Source of the DNA: Blastocatellia bacterium
GTDB lineage: Bacteria > Acidobacteriota > Blastocatellia > Chloracidobacteriales > Chloracidobacteriaceae
NCBI GenBank assembly: GCA_019695185.1
Contig: JAIBAN010000002.1
Coordinates: 1 to 64,000, forward strand
DNA: 64,000 bases
Direction of reading: 5' to 3'
The first letter of the stretch is position 1. Each line of letters starts with the position of its first letter. Both the position numbers and the translations under genes were made by a program. Below, piece by piece: positions 53,426 through 62,415 of the stretch. A model generated the notes under the pieces. It had not been told where the DNA came from. It ran no database searches and worked only from the letters and a program-made list of their open reading frames with translations.

Positions 53426-54481
53426 TCAGGCAAAGTGGGTAACTAAATCACGACCATGAGTGAAGGTGGGCTTGCGCCGCTGCTTGATTTGTTTGGTTGC
53501 GCTTTGGGAAAGACCCGTCACCAGAATTGGCATGACAATGGTCGGGTCACAAAAGACCGTCACATTCCGCATGTCTTTCGGGGTTTTGTTCCAGTTGTCC
53601 CGCTCGTCAACCTGCTGCAAGTGCGCGCTGCTCATGTGTGGTGATTCGGTAAAAACCTGAACCGAGTATTTATGGGTGCGCATCCGCGAATTGATGACCG
53701 AAGCGGTTGAATGAGCCTGCTGTACGAAATTGGGCGGGGTTCCGGCTCCGAAATAAATAACTCCGGTATTAACCGAACCAGCCAGAATATGAGCCATTTC
53801 CACCACATCCTGAATCACATCAAACATGAACGGGGATTTGCGGTCAATCCGGCTGGCGGCAATGCCTCGCGCCAGCATGGATTCCACAATGCCGGAGCAA
53901 AAGACCGGAACCCGGGCCTTGAAGGCCGATGTCAAAATGCCGTCTTCGTTGGCAATCTCAGACAGTTCATGCCCCAACAGATGAAGAAATTCGCGCGATG
54001 AGTAAGGCCGCTGGCTTTCGAGGGTATTGATAAACGAACAAAGCCATTCATCAGCTTCCTTGAACTCCTCTTCGCTGATGAGCGTGTCGTACATCCGGCC
54101 AATGCTCATGGTCTGGAGTTCGGTCGCATCCAGGGTTGGTGAACCCAAATAGTGCAACCGCCCCAGCGTTTCATGCACGTCATGAAACAGATTGGCCCCG
54201 GTTGAAACCACCACGTCCACATAGCGGTTACGAATCAACCAGGCAATGATACGACGCATTCCGGCTGGAATCAGCGCTCCGGAAAGTCCCAGAATGATGG
54301 TGGTGTTGTCGTCGAGCATGTTCAGCCACACATTGTGGGCACCGGCCAAATTGCGTGCCTGAAACGACGACGTCTCCATTTTGGTGAGCAGACCCGCAAC
54401 ACTGCGGTCCCGGTCAATCTGGATAGGTTGGGTGGGGTGCTTGAGATAGGGTGATGTCTTCGCTTTTTTCATCATAGGCAC
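53426..54481 (-). CDS. Deoxyhypusine-synthase-like protein lacking the catalytic lysine
   Basis: This 351-residue protein has the DHS fold: LGLSGALIPAGMRRII, VDVVVSTGANLFHDVHETLG, PVFCSGIVESM, and SVNTGVIYFGAGTPPNFVQQAH. Bacterial homologues of this family have been shown in a cyanobacterium to act as homospermidine synthase. In the canonical motif the catalytic Lys follows the Gly-rich turn (GGGVVKHH in human DHS); here the aligned residue is Pro250 (FGAGTPPNF). It is next to speA on the same strand, so a polyamine role is likely. Loss of the lysine implies altered chemistry or a non-enzymatic role. The GTG start has AGGAAG 8 bases before. Confidence 0.85.
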   Translation of the reverse strand: MPMMKKAKTSPYLKHPTQPIQIDRDRSVAGLLTKMETSSFQARNLAGAHNVWLNMLDDNTTIILGLSGALIPAGMRRIIAWLIRNRYVDVVVSTGANLFHDVHETLGRLHYLGSPTLDATELQTMSIGRMYDTLISEEEFKEADEWLCSFINTLESQRPYSSREFLHLLGHELSEIANEDGILTSAFKARVPVFCSGIVESMLARGIAASRIDRKSPFMFDVIQDVVEMAHILAGSVNTGVIYFGAGTPPNFVQQAHSTASVINSRMRTHKYSVQVFTESPHMSSAHLQQVDERDNWNKTPKDMRNVTVFCDPTIVMPILVTGLSQSATKQIKQRRKPTFTHGRDLVTHFA

Positions 54482-54608
54482 AGATGGCGCTTCCTGAACA
54501 GGAACCCAAACCGATGCTGTCGTGCAGCCGTCAAACCGACTTAAACTATTTTTCTACCGTGCTTTGCCATGCTTCCGGTGAGGCGATTCCTGTCCTGAGA
54601 GTGTTAGG

Positions 54609-56504
54609 TTATCCGAGATATGTGTAATAGGTGATGTTATTTTCATACTCGCGGCACAGGTTTTCAGCCTGTGTCGGAGAAAGGCTTCCCTGTTTGACCT
54701 GCTCGGCGGCCAAACGTCCGAATCCTTCGTGCAGAAACGCCCGGTCATAGCGCGCGGTGGCAACCGCATCACCCAGATTGCTGCCGGGCACGACTTTGGT
54801 CACCAGATAGCTTCCGTCCTGAATCACGATATGCGCTTCGTGAACAGCTCCAAACAGGTTGTGACCGTTACCCATCACCTCCTGGTAGGCTCCCACCAGA
54901 AAAATTCCAAGGTAATAGGGTTCGCCTTTGAAGGGATGCAGTTCCAGGGTTTCCTTCACGTCTTTGAGGTCCACAAACTTGTCAATAATGCCGTCGGAAT
55001 CACAGGTGATGTCCACCAGCGTGGCATGTTCGGTGGGACGCTGGTGAAGCTTGTGAATGGGCATAATCGGAAACAGTTGTTCAATCGCCCAACTGTCCGG
55101 AACCGAGCGAAACACGGAAAAGTTGCACAAATACTTGGCCGACAGGAGCTGACGCAGCTCTTCATACTCGTCAATCATTTGCCGCCCATACTGGTGCTGG
55201 GCAAACTTGACGGTCCGCTCGCAGACTTCCCAAAAGAGGATTTCGCCCTTGGCACGGTCCTCCAGGCTGATGATGCCCAAATTGAAAAGGGTGAAGAGTT
55301 CATCCTTGTGTTCCAAGGCGTCGTGGTAATACTCAACGTAGTTTTTGGAGGTGATGCCTTCGCACAAATCCTTGAGTTCAACAATCACCTGCGGGTCGTC
55401 GTCGTCCACTTTGACGGCTTCGTACTCGCCCACTACCGTTTCGATTTCTTCCTGAATATTGGTAATCAACAGGCAATGGTAAGCCGACAGGGCGCGCCCG
55501 GATTCGGTGATGATGTTGGGTTCGGGCATGTCCTCGTCTTCGCAGACGCCCTTGATGGTGTAAATGATGTCGTTGGCAAATTCCTGCGGACCATAGTTGG
55601 CCGATGAATCGGAACTGGTCTTGCTGCCGTCGTAATCCACCCCCATGCCGCCGCCCACATCCAGATACTCAACCCCGATGTGCATGGCCCGAATCTTACA
55701 ATAGACCCGTGCCGCCTCTTTCATGGCGTTTTTGATGCGCTTGATGTTGGTGATTTGCGAGCCGATGTGGAAATGAAGCAGTTTGAGCTGGTCGAGGAGG
55801 TCGTTTTCCCGCAGGAGCCGAATGACTTCGAGGATTTCGCTGGCCGTGAGCCCGAATTTGGCGGTTTCGCCTCCTGAAGTCTCCCACTTTCCGCTGCCGC
55901 GTGAGTACAACTTGACGCGGATGCCAATCATGGGCCGCACTCCGGTTTCCTGAATCAGCCGGATGATGGTTTGCAATTCGCCCAGTTTTTCAACGACGAT
56001 CACCACTTTTTTGCCGATTTGCGTTCCCATGAAGGCCATGCGGATATAGCCTTCATCTTTGAAACCATTGCAAATCAAGAGCGAAGCGGAAGATTGCTCC
56101 AGGGCCAGCGCGGAATAAAGTTCGGGTTTGCTGCCAACCTCAACGCCGAAATCATAGCGCTTGCCACTCCGCAGAAACTCTTCGACGACTTCGCGGCGGG
56201 GATTGACCTTCATGGGAAACACCCCCAGGTATTTTCCCTGATAGTCAAACTCTTTGATGGCATTTTGAAAAGCGGTTGAGATGCGGCGGACCTGATTGGC
56301 AAGGATTTGCGGAAACCGAAGCAGAATCGGGGATTTGATGTTACGCCGGGAAAGGTCTTCGATAATTTCCTTGACATCTACATTGCGCCGGTCCCCTGGC
56401 GCGGGCCGCACAATCAAATGGCCCTTCTGGTTGATGTCAAAATAGCCCGCCCCCCAATTTTCAATACCATAAGTCTGCGCGACTTCTTCGAGTTTCGCTT
56501 TCAT
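54609..56504 (-). CDS. speA: Biosynthetic arginine decarboxylase
   Basis: SpeA makes agmatine from arginine using PLP. The ~631-residue protein matches the large alanine-racemase-fold SpeA family: YGIENWGAGYFDINQKGHLIVRP, the PLP-lysine motif FPMKVNPRREVV, FGVEVGSKPELYSAL, HIGSQ, DVGGGMGVDYDGS, and GRALSAYHCLL. The start at MKAKLEEVAQTYGIENWG is chosen because it matches the usual N-terminus; the ribosome site is poor and longer in-frame starts exist. It precedes the DHS-like gene, with a 127-bp gap. No agmatinase or agmatine deiminase gene is nearby. Confidence 0.93.
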   Translation of the reverse strand: MKAKLEEVAQTYGIENWGAGYFDINQKGHLIVRPAPGDRRNVDVKEIIEDLSRRNIKSPILLRFPQILANQVRRISTAFQNAIKEFDYQGKYLGVFPMKVNPRREVVEEFLRSGKRYDFGVEVGSKPELYSALALEQSSASLLICNGFKDEGYIRMAFMGTQIGKKVVIVVEKLGELQTIIRLIQETGVRPMIGIRVKLYSRGSGKWETSGGETAKFGLTASEILEVIRLLRENDLLDQLKLLHFHIGSQITNIKRIKNAMKEAARVYCKIRAMHIGVEYLDVGGGMGVDYDGSKTSSDSSANYGPQEFANDIIYTIKGVCEDEDMPEPNIITESGRALSAYHCLLITNIQEEIETVVGEYEAVKVDDDDPQVIVELKDLCEGITSKNYVEYYHDALEHKDELFTLFNLGIISLEDRAKGEILFWEVCERTVKFAQHQYGRQMIDEYEELRQLLSAKYLCNFSVFRSVPDSWAIEQLFPIMPIHKLHQRPTEHATLVDITCDSDGIIDKFVDLKDVKETLELHPFKGEPYYLGIFLVGAYQEVMGNGHNLFGAVHEAHIVIQDGSYLVTKVVPGSNLGDAVATARYDRAFLHEGFGRLAAEQVKQGSLSPTQAENLCREYENNITYYTYLG

Positions 56505-56801
56505 CTCCCTGGTGCGCCTCATTTTTGTAGTTGGGAATTTTGCGCTTGTCGGCACAAGTCGCGGAATGTAGCAAGGATTCCCCCCTGTGTCAAAAACAAT
56601 TTTCGACCAAAAGCACCGAAAAAATCTCCGAAAAATCAACGTAAATATTTAATTTCATTAAAGATAGCAAACATAAAAACAAGCTCTCGAAGCAGTAAAA
56701 ATTCTTTCAAAAATCACCCCAAAGTCACACAATTCGACTTGACACGCTTTCACAAGCTGTGCTGCGCAACCCAATTGGGAGTCTGGGGAGTCGAAGCATG
56801 G
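56505..56801. other. Divergent intergenic region between speA and the ABC ATPase gene
   Basis: This AT-rich stretch probably carries the speA promoter, but I cannot choose a convincing hexamer pair. It contains no gene. It ends in GAATTGA and AGTCCTC heptamers (56802-56853). Confidence 0.45.
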
Positions 56802-56853
56802 ATTGAGAATTGAGAATTCCCTGCTTAGTCCTCAGTCCTCAGTCCTCAGTCCT
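56802..56853. repeat. Adjacent GAATTGA and AGTCCTC heptamer blocks
   Basis: Two GAATTGA units (56802-56818) are followed by four AGTCCTC units (56825-56853). Unlike most sites here, the two families are joined and no inverted partner of either is close by; the AGTCCTC partner may be the array at 57652-57669 across the ABC gene. Confidence 0.75.
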
Positions 56854-56929
56854 GATTCCGACTCCCAGGACTCCCACGACTTCTGATAGGATGCAGCAAA
56901 TTTTTCCAGGAAAGGCTGACTGAAGTTGA

Positions 56930-57634
56930 ATGGGTGAACAATCAAATGGTGTGGTCGTGTCCCTACGGAATGTTTCCAAGGCATACGGCGAGGGGAAAAC
57001 CGTTCAGGCGTTGCGAGACGTGAGCCTGGATATTCGTCGGGGCGAACGAATTGCCGTCATGGGGCCGTCAGGGTCGGGAAAATCCACCCTCCTGAATGTG
57101 GTCAGCGGGCTGGATGACCCAACCTCCGGCAAGCTTGAGTTTGAAGGTACGGACTTGGCCAAACTGTCTGATGACCAACGGACCCGGCTGCGGCGTGAAC
57201 GCATTGGTATTATCTTTCAGACTTTCAATCTGTTGCCCACGTTGACGGCCCTTGAAAACGTGAGCCTGCCGCTCCGGCTCCAAAATATCTCCCGCCGGGA
57301 AGCCGAAAACCGCGCCCGGACGATGCTCGAACGGGTAGGACTGGCCGGACGCGCCACGCACCGTCCGGACGAACTGTCAGGCGGTGAACGGCAACGGATT
57401 GCCATTGCCCGCGCCCTGATTTTTCAGCCTCCCATTCTGTTGGGTGATGAACCGACCGGAAACCTTGATTCCAAAACCGGCGAAGAAATTCTGATGCTGT
57501 TGGATGACCTACACCGTGAATTTAATACAACAGTTCTGCTGGTGACCCACAATGCCAGTGCCGCTGAACACTGTGACCGGATTTTACACATGAAAGACGG
57601 CGGGTTGGTGCGGGAAGAGCAGGTCGGAAAGTAG
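56930..57634 (+). CDS. Orphan LolD/MacB-type ABC transporter ATPase
   Basis: This 234-residue ATPase of the lipoprotein-exporter/MacB class has Walker A MGPSGSGKST (44-53), Q-loop FQTFNLLPTL, signature LSGGERQRIA, Walker B ILLGDEPTGNLDS and the switch His in LVTHN. Such ATPases act with FtsX-like permeases in lipoprotein release or efflux. No permease is adjacent: the flanking genes are speA (divergent) and an esterase (convergent). The partner must be encoded elsewhere or the gene is an isolated paralogue. Confidence 0.93.
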   Translation: MGEQSNGVVVSLRNVSKAYGEGKTVQALRDVSLDIRRGERIAVMGPSGSGKSTLLNVVSGLDDPTSGKLEFEGTDLAKLSDDQRTRLRRERIGIIFQTFNLLPTLTALENVSLPLRLQNISRREAENRARTMLERVGLAGRATHRPDELSGGERQRIAIARALIFQPPILLGDEPTGNLDSKTGEEILMLLDDLHREFNTTVLLVTHNASAAEHCDRILHMKDGGLVREEQVGK

Positions 57635-57651
57635 CCCTCCACTCATTACTC

Positions 57652-57790
57652 CAGGACTGAGGACTGAGAAGCTTCATTCTTTCACAGTAAATTACACTTA
57701 TTGGGGTTAAATAACGTGCTTTGGCAAGCTTGACAAACTCAACCCTGAAATCATCCTCAGTCCTCAGTCCTCAGTCCTCAGTCCTCAGTC
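57652..57790. repeat. Facing GAGGACT / AGTCCTC heptamer arrays between convergent genes
   Basis: GGACTGA units (57652-57669) face about five AGTCCTC units (57753-57790), spanning the gap between the ABC ATPase stop and the esterase stop. Confidence 0.87.
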
Positions 57791-57795
57791 GCAGC

Positions 57796-59664
57796 TTATT
57801 TCAATTCGCGCAACCGTTGGAGTGAAGGGATATGGTATGAGTCCACGGCCACAGCTTGTTTGAAATGTGACCGAGCCTGGTCCTTATGCCCCAGTGCCAG
57901 TTCGATTTCCCCCAGACTGAAATGAGTAAAGGCAATCTGTGGAAAATATTCCTGGTTGAGACGCATGGCCGCCAACGCCTCCTGTGGTTTCTTGTCCTGT
58001 CTCAGCAGCCGAAATCCAAGAATGCCTAAAACATAGCTTGAAACATAGGTTCCCGACTTGGGCTCCATCATTTGGCGAAACCGTTTGGCGGCAACCTCAC
58101 TCCCTGCTTTCAAAAACAAATCATGCAATTCCTCAATCTGGGCTCGTTCATTTGGCCCCCGGAATTCCATCGGTACGGTGATGCGGTTGGTTGAAACCAA
58201 CCCGGTTCGAAGAAATTCGACCATGACATCTTTGATTTTCGGGGTGGCGTTGTAAAAGTCATGCGCTACGCCTTCAATGATGACCTGCTGTTTTTTGGAA
58301 AAACCGGCAGCAACTTCCCCGGCATCCTCCTGTGAGGTGCGCCCGTCCAGGGTTCCGCTCAAAAACAGTGTCGGAACCTCAGTTTGCAGGTTGCGCCGAT
58401 ATTCCGGCCCCAAATCCAGGATTCCCCACTCCTGCCAAACCGATTCAAAATTGAAGGGAAAGTTGATTGCATCCCGAAACACAAAAGCAGGGTCGGCCAG
58501 TTCTTTGGCGATTCGGGCTTTGCGCTGGTCGGATACGCCGGAGGCCAGCACCATCGCATACCGCATGGCGGTTCCCAGAGGGCGTTGCTTCAACTGACTC
58601 AGCAAAAATTCCCCGGTTTTCGCAAAATCCCCCAGATACAGTGAGTGAATAAACTGTGGCAGGGATTTGACAATTTCGATTTCACCAGCCGAAAGAATAA
58701 CCAGCACCCGCACATCATTGGGACCAATGGTCATCGAAACCGGTCCTTGGGCTGTTTTGACCTCAACCGTTACCGGTTTTTGTTCCAACCGGTGCAACAC
58801 GGTGCGGAATTCGGCCACCAAGTCGGGCATTTCCCGGCCCAATACCGGATGAGCCTTAACTTGCGCCGCAATGTGCTCCAGCCAGCGTTGACCGTCGCTG
58901 GGAAAACGCCAACGATGGTCAGGGCCGTTGATACCCCCCAAAATCACCTTGTCAATGACAGCTTTGTGTCGCTTCAGGACAGCCAAACCCAAATGCGACC
59001 CGTAACTGTGTCCCCACAGTCTGATTTTGTCGTACCCAAGTGCCTTGCGCAGGTCATCCACATCATCTGCGCTTTCATTGGTATTGTAAGAAGCAAGGTC
59101 AATCCCCTTGGCCTTCAGTTCTTTCGCGGCCTGGGTCAAACCCTTCTCAAGCGCCTGAATCGTTTCCGGGCTATACACATCCTTATCAAGCGGAAGGTTC
59201 AGCGTGCTGGGAATTTCCAAACTTGGTTCGGTCCGTCCGGTTCCCCGCTGGTCAAACAAAATCACATCCCCGAGTTCGCTAAGAGCGGCGCAAATTGGTG
59301 AAACGGTACTGCCGGCGCGCGGAATTCCAGCCGAACCCGGTCCGCCAGCCAGATAAAAAACCGGTGGAGCGGGCCTGGTGGCAGAGCTTTTAATCCGGAC
59401 AAAGGCTATCCGAATCGAAGCCCCCGCAAGACGCCTGCGATTTTCCGGAACGGTGACAAAACCGGATTCGGCAGCCAGTTTTTCCCCTAAAAAGGTTTCA
59501 ATGATGACTGGCTCGGTTTTGAGGTCCGGGCCTGTTTGAGGCGGAGGGAAACCAGACGTTTCGGTGGTCGCCCCGGCCAGTGAAAACAAACCACTCAGGA
59601 ACAGCCAAGCGAGTGACGCCCCCAGCCGGTTACGCCACCCAAACAGATACACAAGGTGAGCCAT
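57796..59664 (-). CDS. Exported alpha/beta-hydrolase (tripeptidyl-aminopeptidase-like) with C-terminal TPR-like tail
   Basis: This ~622-residue protein has a signal peptide (LAWLFLSGLFSLAG). The hydrolase core has YLAGGPGSAG (oxyanion region), DVILFDQRGTGRT, GHSYGS with nucleophile Ser220, TLFLSGTLDGRTS with the likely Asp, and VAHDFYN with the catalytic His. The last ~120 residues include a TPR-like unit (AFTHFSLGEIELALGHKDQARSHFKQAVAVD). The family (abhydrolase_1 with TAP-like C-terminus) includes secreted prolyl or tripeptidyl peptidases. AAGGAG precedes the ATG at 59664. It lies downstream of a membrane AraC regulator on the same strand. Confidence 0.88.
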   Translation of the reverse strand: MAHLVYLFGWRNRLGASLAWLFLSGLFSLAGATTETSGFPPPQTGPDLKTEPVIIETFLGEKLAAESGFVTVPENRRRLAGASIRIAFVRIKSSATRPAPPVFYLAGGPGSAGIPRAGSTVSPICAALSELGDVILFDQRGTGRTEPSLEIPSTLNLPLDKDVYSPETIQALEKGLTQAAKELKAKGIDLASYNTNESADDVDDLRKALGYDKIRLWGHSYGSHLGLAVLKRHKAVIDKVILGGINGPDHRWRFPSDGQRWLEHIAAQVKAHPVLGREMPDLVAEFRTVLHRLEQKPVTVEVKTAQGPVSMTIGPNDVRVLVILSAGEIEIVKSLPQFIHSLYLGDFAKTGEFLLSQLKQRPLGTAMRYAMVLASGVSDQRKARIAKELADPAFVFRDAINFPFNFESVWQEWGILDLGPEYRRNLQTEVPTLFLSGTLDGRTSQEDAGEVAAGFSKKQQVIIEGVAHDFYNATPKIKDVMVEFLRTGLVSTNRITVPMEFRGPNERAQIEELHDLFLKAGSEVAAKRFRQMMEPKSGTYVSSYVLGILGFRLLRQDKKPQEALAAMRLNQEYFPQIAFTHFSLGEIELALGHKDQARSHFKQAVAVDSYHIPSLQRLRELK

Positions 59665-59740
59665 AGCTCGCAACTCCTTCAAAATGTTTTTGTTCGGCTC
59701 AAACCCTACCGGTCCGGGCAAAGTCTGTCGTCCGAAATGA

Positions 59741-60904
59741 TCATTTTGGAGGTCCCAAAACAGCCGACTCCACTGCACTTTCCCGAAATTGGGAAGGTGT
59801 CACCCCGGTGTGCTTCTTAAATGCCGCATTGAAGGTGGATTTGGAGTTAAAACCGGAATCCTCGGCAATGGCCAGAATGGAAAGGTGTTTATGGCGCGGG
59901 TCCGCCAGCCGGCGCTTGGCTTCCTCGACCCGGTGACGGTTAACCCAATCGGAAAAATTTTGGTCGAACCGTTCATTGATCAATTGCGAAACCTGCTGAG
60001 GTGTGGCCGACAGGCTGGCAGCTACATCGCGCAACGTCAGTTCAGGCTGCAAATAGGGTTTTTGGGTAACAACCAGTTTCTGCAACTGCTCGGCCAGCCG
60101 TTCACCCCGGTCCGGTGTCAGGCTTGACGTCAGATATTTCCGTTCGACCAGGGGTGGAACCGACTCGATTTGCGTGGGCAGGACAGGCATCAAAGCCCGA
60201 CCATCAATCAAAATCTGCTTGAACCAGACAAAGCCTGCCCAATAGATACACACCGAAAAACAGGCTGGAACCAGCAAACCTGTTTGCAGTTTGAAGGCAA
60301 ATACCAGTCGCAGCACCCCAATCACCCAAATTCCAGCCAGTGTCAGCAGCCAGCCGTCTCCTGGTTTGTGCCAATTTGTCCAGGGCTTCCTGTTGGCAGA
60401 AACCGGTCTGAAGAGAATCTGCCCCCGAAGCTGGCAGGCAAGGACCAGATAGATACCAAATTGAATCAAAACCGCAGCAGTCCGAACCTTCCATTCCACC
60501 GGAAAGTTCTGCAGCGCCTCTGCCATAAAAGCCCGTTTCGCGGTTCCGTCAAGCAAGTAAAACGGCATCAGCCATATGACATCCGCCGCCAAAGGTAAAA
60601 AATGCAACCCGTCACGTACATGCAAGGAACGTTTTGGATTCACCAGCCATTGACAGTACAGATAGAGCAGCGGCCCCAAAGCCAATCGCAACGGAGTATG
60701 AAGTTGCGCCAAATGGGGGAAATCCAACACCTGCCCGGTCACATTGAGCATGGTTCCGCCGACAATCAAAGCAAATGCCGTCAACAGCAGGACCAGCAGT
60801 CGGTCAGCAGGTTGCCGGGTTTTCCTCGCCCCAACCAAAACCGTTGCCAGAAACAACGCTTGGCAGCAGCCAAGCAAAGCCATGACCTGAAATGAAGTAT
60901 TCAT
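59741..60904 (-). CDS. Membrane-bound AraC-family transcription regulator
   Basis: This 387-residue protein has about seven or eight hydrophobic segments in the first ~230 residues, and then an AraC-type double helix-turn-helix (PYLQPELTLRDVAASLSATPQQVSQLIN, LSILAIAEDSGFNSKSTFNAAFKKHTGVTPSQFRES). Such regulators sense a membrane or periplasmic signal and bind DNA from the inner membrane. It is immediately upstream of the exported hydrolase gene (76 bp), a likely target. The signal is unknown. Confidence 0.9.
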   Translation of the reverse strand: MNTSFQVMALLGCCQALFLATVLVGARKTRQPADRLLVLLLTAFALIVGGTMLNVTGQVLDFPHLAQLHTPLRLALGPLLYLYCQWLVNPKRSLHVRDGLHFLPLAADVIWLMPFYLLDGTAKRAFMAEALQNFPVEWKVRTAAVLIQFGIYLVLACQLRGQILFRPVSANRKPWTNWHKPGDGWLLTLAGIWVIGVLRLVFAFKLQTGLLVPACFSVCIYWAGFVWFKQILIDGRALMPVLPTQIESVPPLVERKYLTSSLTPDRGERLAEQLQKLVVTQKPYLQPELTLRDVAASLSATPQQVSQLINERFDQNFSDWVNRHRVEEAKRRLADPRHKHLSILAIAEDSGFNSKSTFNAAFKKHTGVTPSQFRESAVESAVLGPPK

Positions 60905-61242
60905 CTTGAATTGTAAGAAAAGAAGCGAAATGAAATGTGCAGGCGATTTGTCGAAACTGTACGCTGGCTGTTCAAAAGGGTTCGCAGACAGGCTTCAATC
61001 TTTCACCAAGTGCCAAGGCGTCATACTGCAGGAATCAAGGGCTACGCAGCGAATGCCCCAAACGGCACAATGATGAGGCAATTACGCTGGTTTAACCTCG
61101 ATGGCGCTGTGGCTGACAGCCTGATTTCGACAACTACTGCGAGCCCATACCAAAACATGATGTTTCAGTGGTTCGGGTTTCGGGTTTGTGGGCTGGTTTT
61201 GATTGCGAAATAACCCGGACCAGACCAAAAGAACGCATGGAG
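60905..61242. other. Gap upstream of an unexplained terminator, no confident gene
   Basis: A plus-strand frame (60935-61213) ends 30 bp before a good terminator, but its product is not protein-like and has no ribosome site. It could be the body of a small RNA; I see no tRNA, tmRNA or RNase P signature. The left end must hold the AraC-gene promoter on the minus strand. Confidence 0.4.
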
Positions 61243-61275
61243 CGGGTGCAGTTTCGGCTGCACCCGTTTTGTTTT
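61243..61275 (+). terminator. Intrinsic terminator with no assigned upstream gene
   Basis: A 9-bp stem CGGGTGCAG / CTGCACCCG with a 6-nt loop is followed by TTTTGTTTT. It reads on the plus strand, whereas the nearest gene to its left is on the minus strand. The 61276-61584 region to its right shows only the LRR gene leader and no repeat. Confidence 0.75.
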
Positions 61276-61584
61276 GGGGCAAATTCCCTACTTTTGGGAA
61301 AAAATCCCGGTGGAAATCCGCACCTCCAACTCAGGGCTTCAAACGGTTTTCTTTCGTTGGACGGGCAATGGCCGCTTCTTCAAGCTGCCATGTTCAATCA
61401 TGAGAACGGGTTTCCCTTTTTGCCTGCAAATTGCAACCAAGGTTTTTTCCCTTTTGAGCAGAGCTGAAAAACTACGGCATATCAATTGCACCGTCCGAGG
61501 GTAAATTCTTGATAAATCGAAACGGTAACAGAGATCGCCCTGGGTGTGCGTCATCCGGCTTGTGCGGTTCTGAAAGGAGGAGGT

Positions 61585-62373
61585 ATGAAGTCGCTTGCTT
61601 TTATCATTTTCAGTCTGTTGGTTACTGTTTTGCTGGTCACTCCGCCCGTGCAGGCGGCTCCGCAACAAGACCCGGAACGCGTCGTGACCTCGCTTGAAGA
61701 AGCCCTGGCTCAACCGGCCAATTGTTATAACCTGAGCCTGGCAGGCAGAGACATAACCGTTCTCCCACCTGAAATCGGAACATTGACAAATTTGCGCAGT
61801 CTCAATCTGGTCAGCAACATGATCACCAGCCTACCGCCGGAAATCGGCAATCTGACCAATCTGCGGCGGCTCAATCTGGCCAGCAATGCCTTGACGACAT
61901 TGCCGCCGGAATTTGGGAAATTGACCAAACTGGAATGGTTAAGTCTGGCAGGCAATGAAATTGCCGTCCTGCCGCCGGAAATCGGCAACCTGACCAAACT
62001 CAAAGAGCTGTACCTGGCAGCCAATAAAATCGAAGCGTTGCCACAGGTTTTGGGCAACCTGACGGCCCTGCAAACACTGGGCTTGAGCGTCAATCAACTA
62101 ACTCAGGTACCGGCAGACCTGGACAAACTGGTTTCCCTCCGGAACTTGCACCTGAACAACAATCAAATCACGGTGCTCCCGGTCAGCATTGCCAAAATGA
62201 AGAAACTTGAACAACTCTTCATCAACAACAACCGGCTGACCGATTTGCCGATGGAACTGAAAGGCGTGCCCACGCTGAGGGCGCTGCGGTATGAAGAAAA
62301 CCCGTTCCCGCCGGAACGGCAAACCGAAATTGACAAGGTGTTTGGAGCCTTGCAACAAGCCCCCATCCAATAA
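61585..62373 (+). CDS. Exported leucine-rich-repeat protein
   Basis: This ~262-residue protein has a signal peptide (FIIFSLLVTVLLVTPPVQA) and about eight 23-residue LRRs of the L-P-P-E-I-G-N-L-T-N-L-R-x-L-N-L-x-x-N type (plant-intracellular-like, PIRL). AGGAGG lies just before the ATG at 61585; a longer frame from 61546 is rejected. It ends with a terminator. It probably mediates protein-protein binding in the periplasm or at the surface. There is no transmembrane or enzymatic domain. Confidence 0.9.
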   Translation: MKSLAFIIFSLLVTVLLVTPPVQAAPQQDPERVVTSLEEALAQPANCYNLSLAGRDITVLPPEIGTLTNLRSLNLVSNMITSLPPEIGNLTNLRRLNLASNALTTLPPEFGKLTKLEWLSLAGNEIAVLPPEIGNLTKLKELYLAANKIEALPQVLGNLTALQTLGLSVNQLTQVPADLDKLVSLRNLHLNNNQITVLPVSIAKMKKLEQLFINNNRLTDLPMELKGVPTLRALRYEENPFPPERQTEIDKVFGALQQAPIQ

Positions 62374-62415
62374 TGCTTGAGCAGGTGACAACACCTCACC
62401 AGAGATGGGACAAAA

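Noticed and set aside
60935-61213. Plus-strand frame of 92 residues before a terminator
   Set aside because: No ribosome site and no protein-like pattern; possible RNA is reported instead.
60940-61240. Possible tmRNA in the AraC/LRR gap
   Set aside because: No tRNA-like 3' end with GGTTCGA and no tag-peptide frame ending in a stop.
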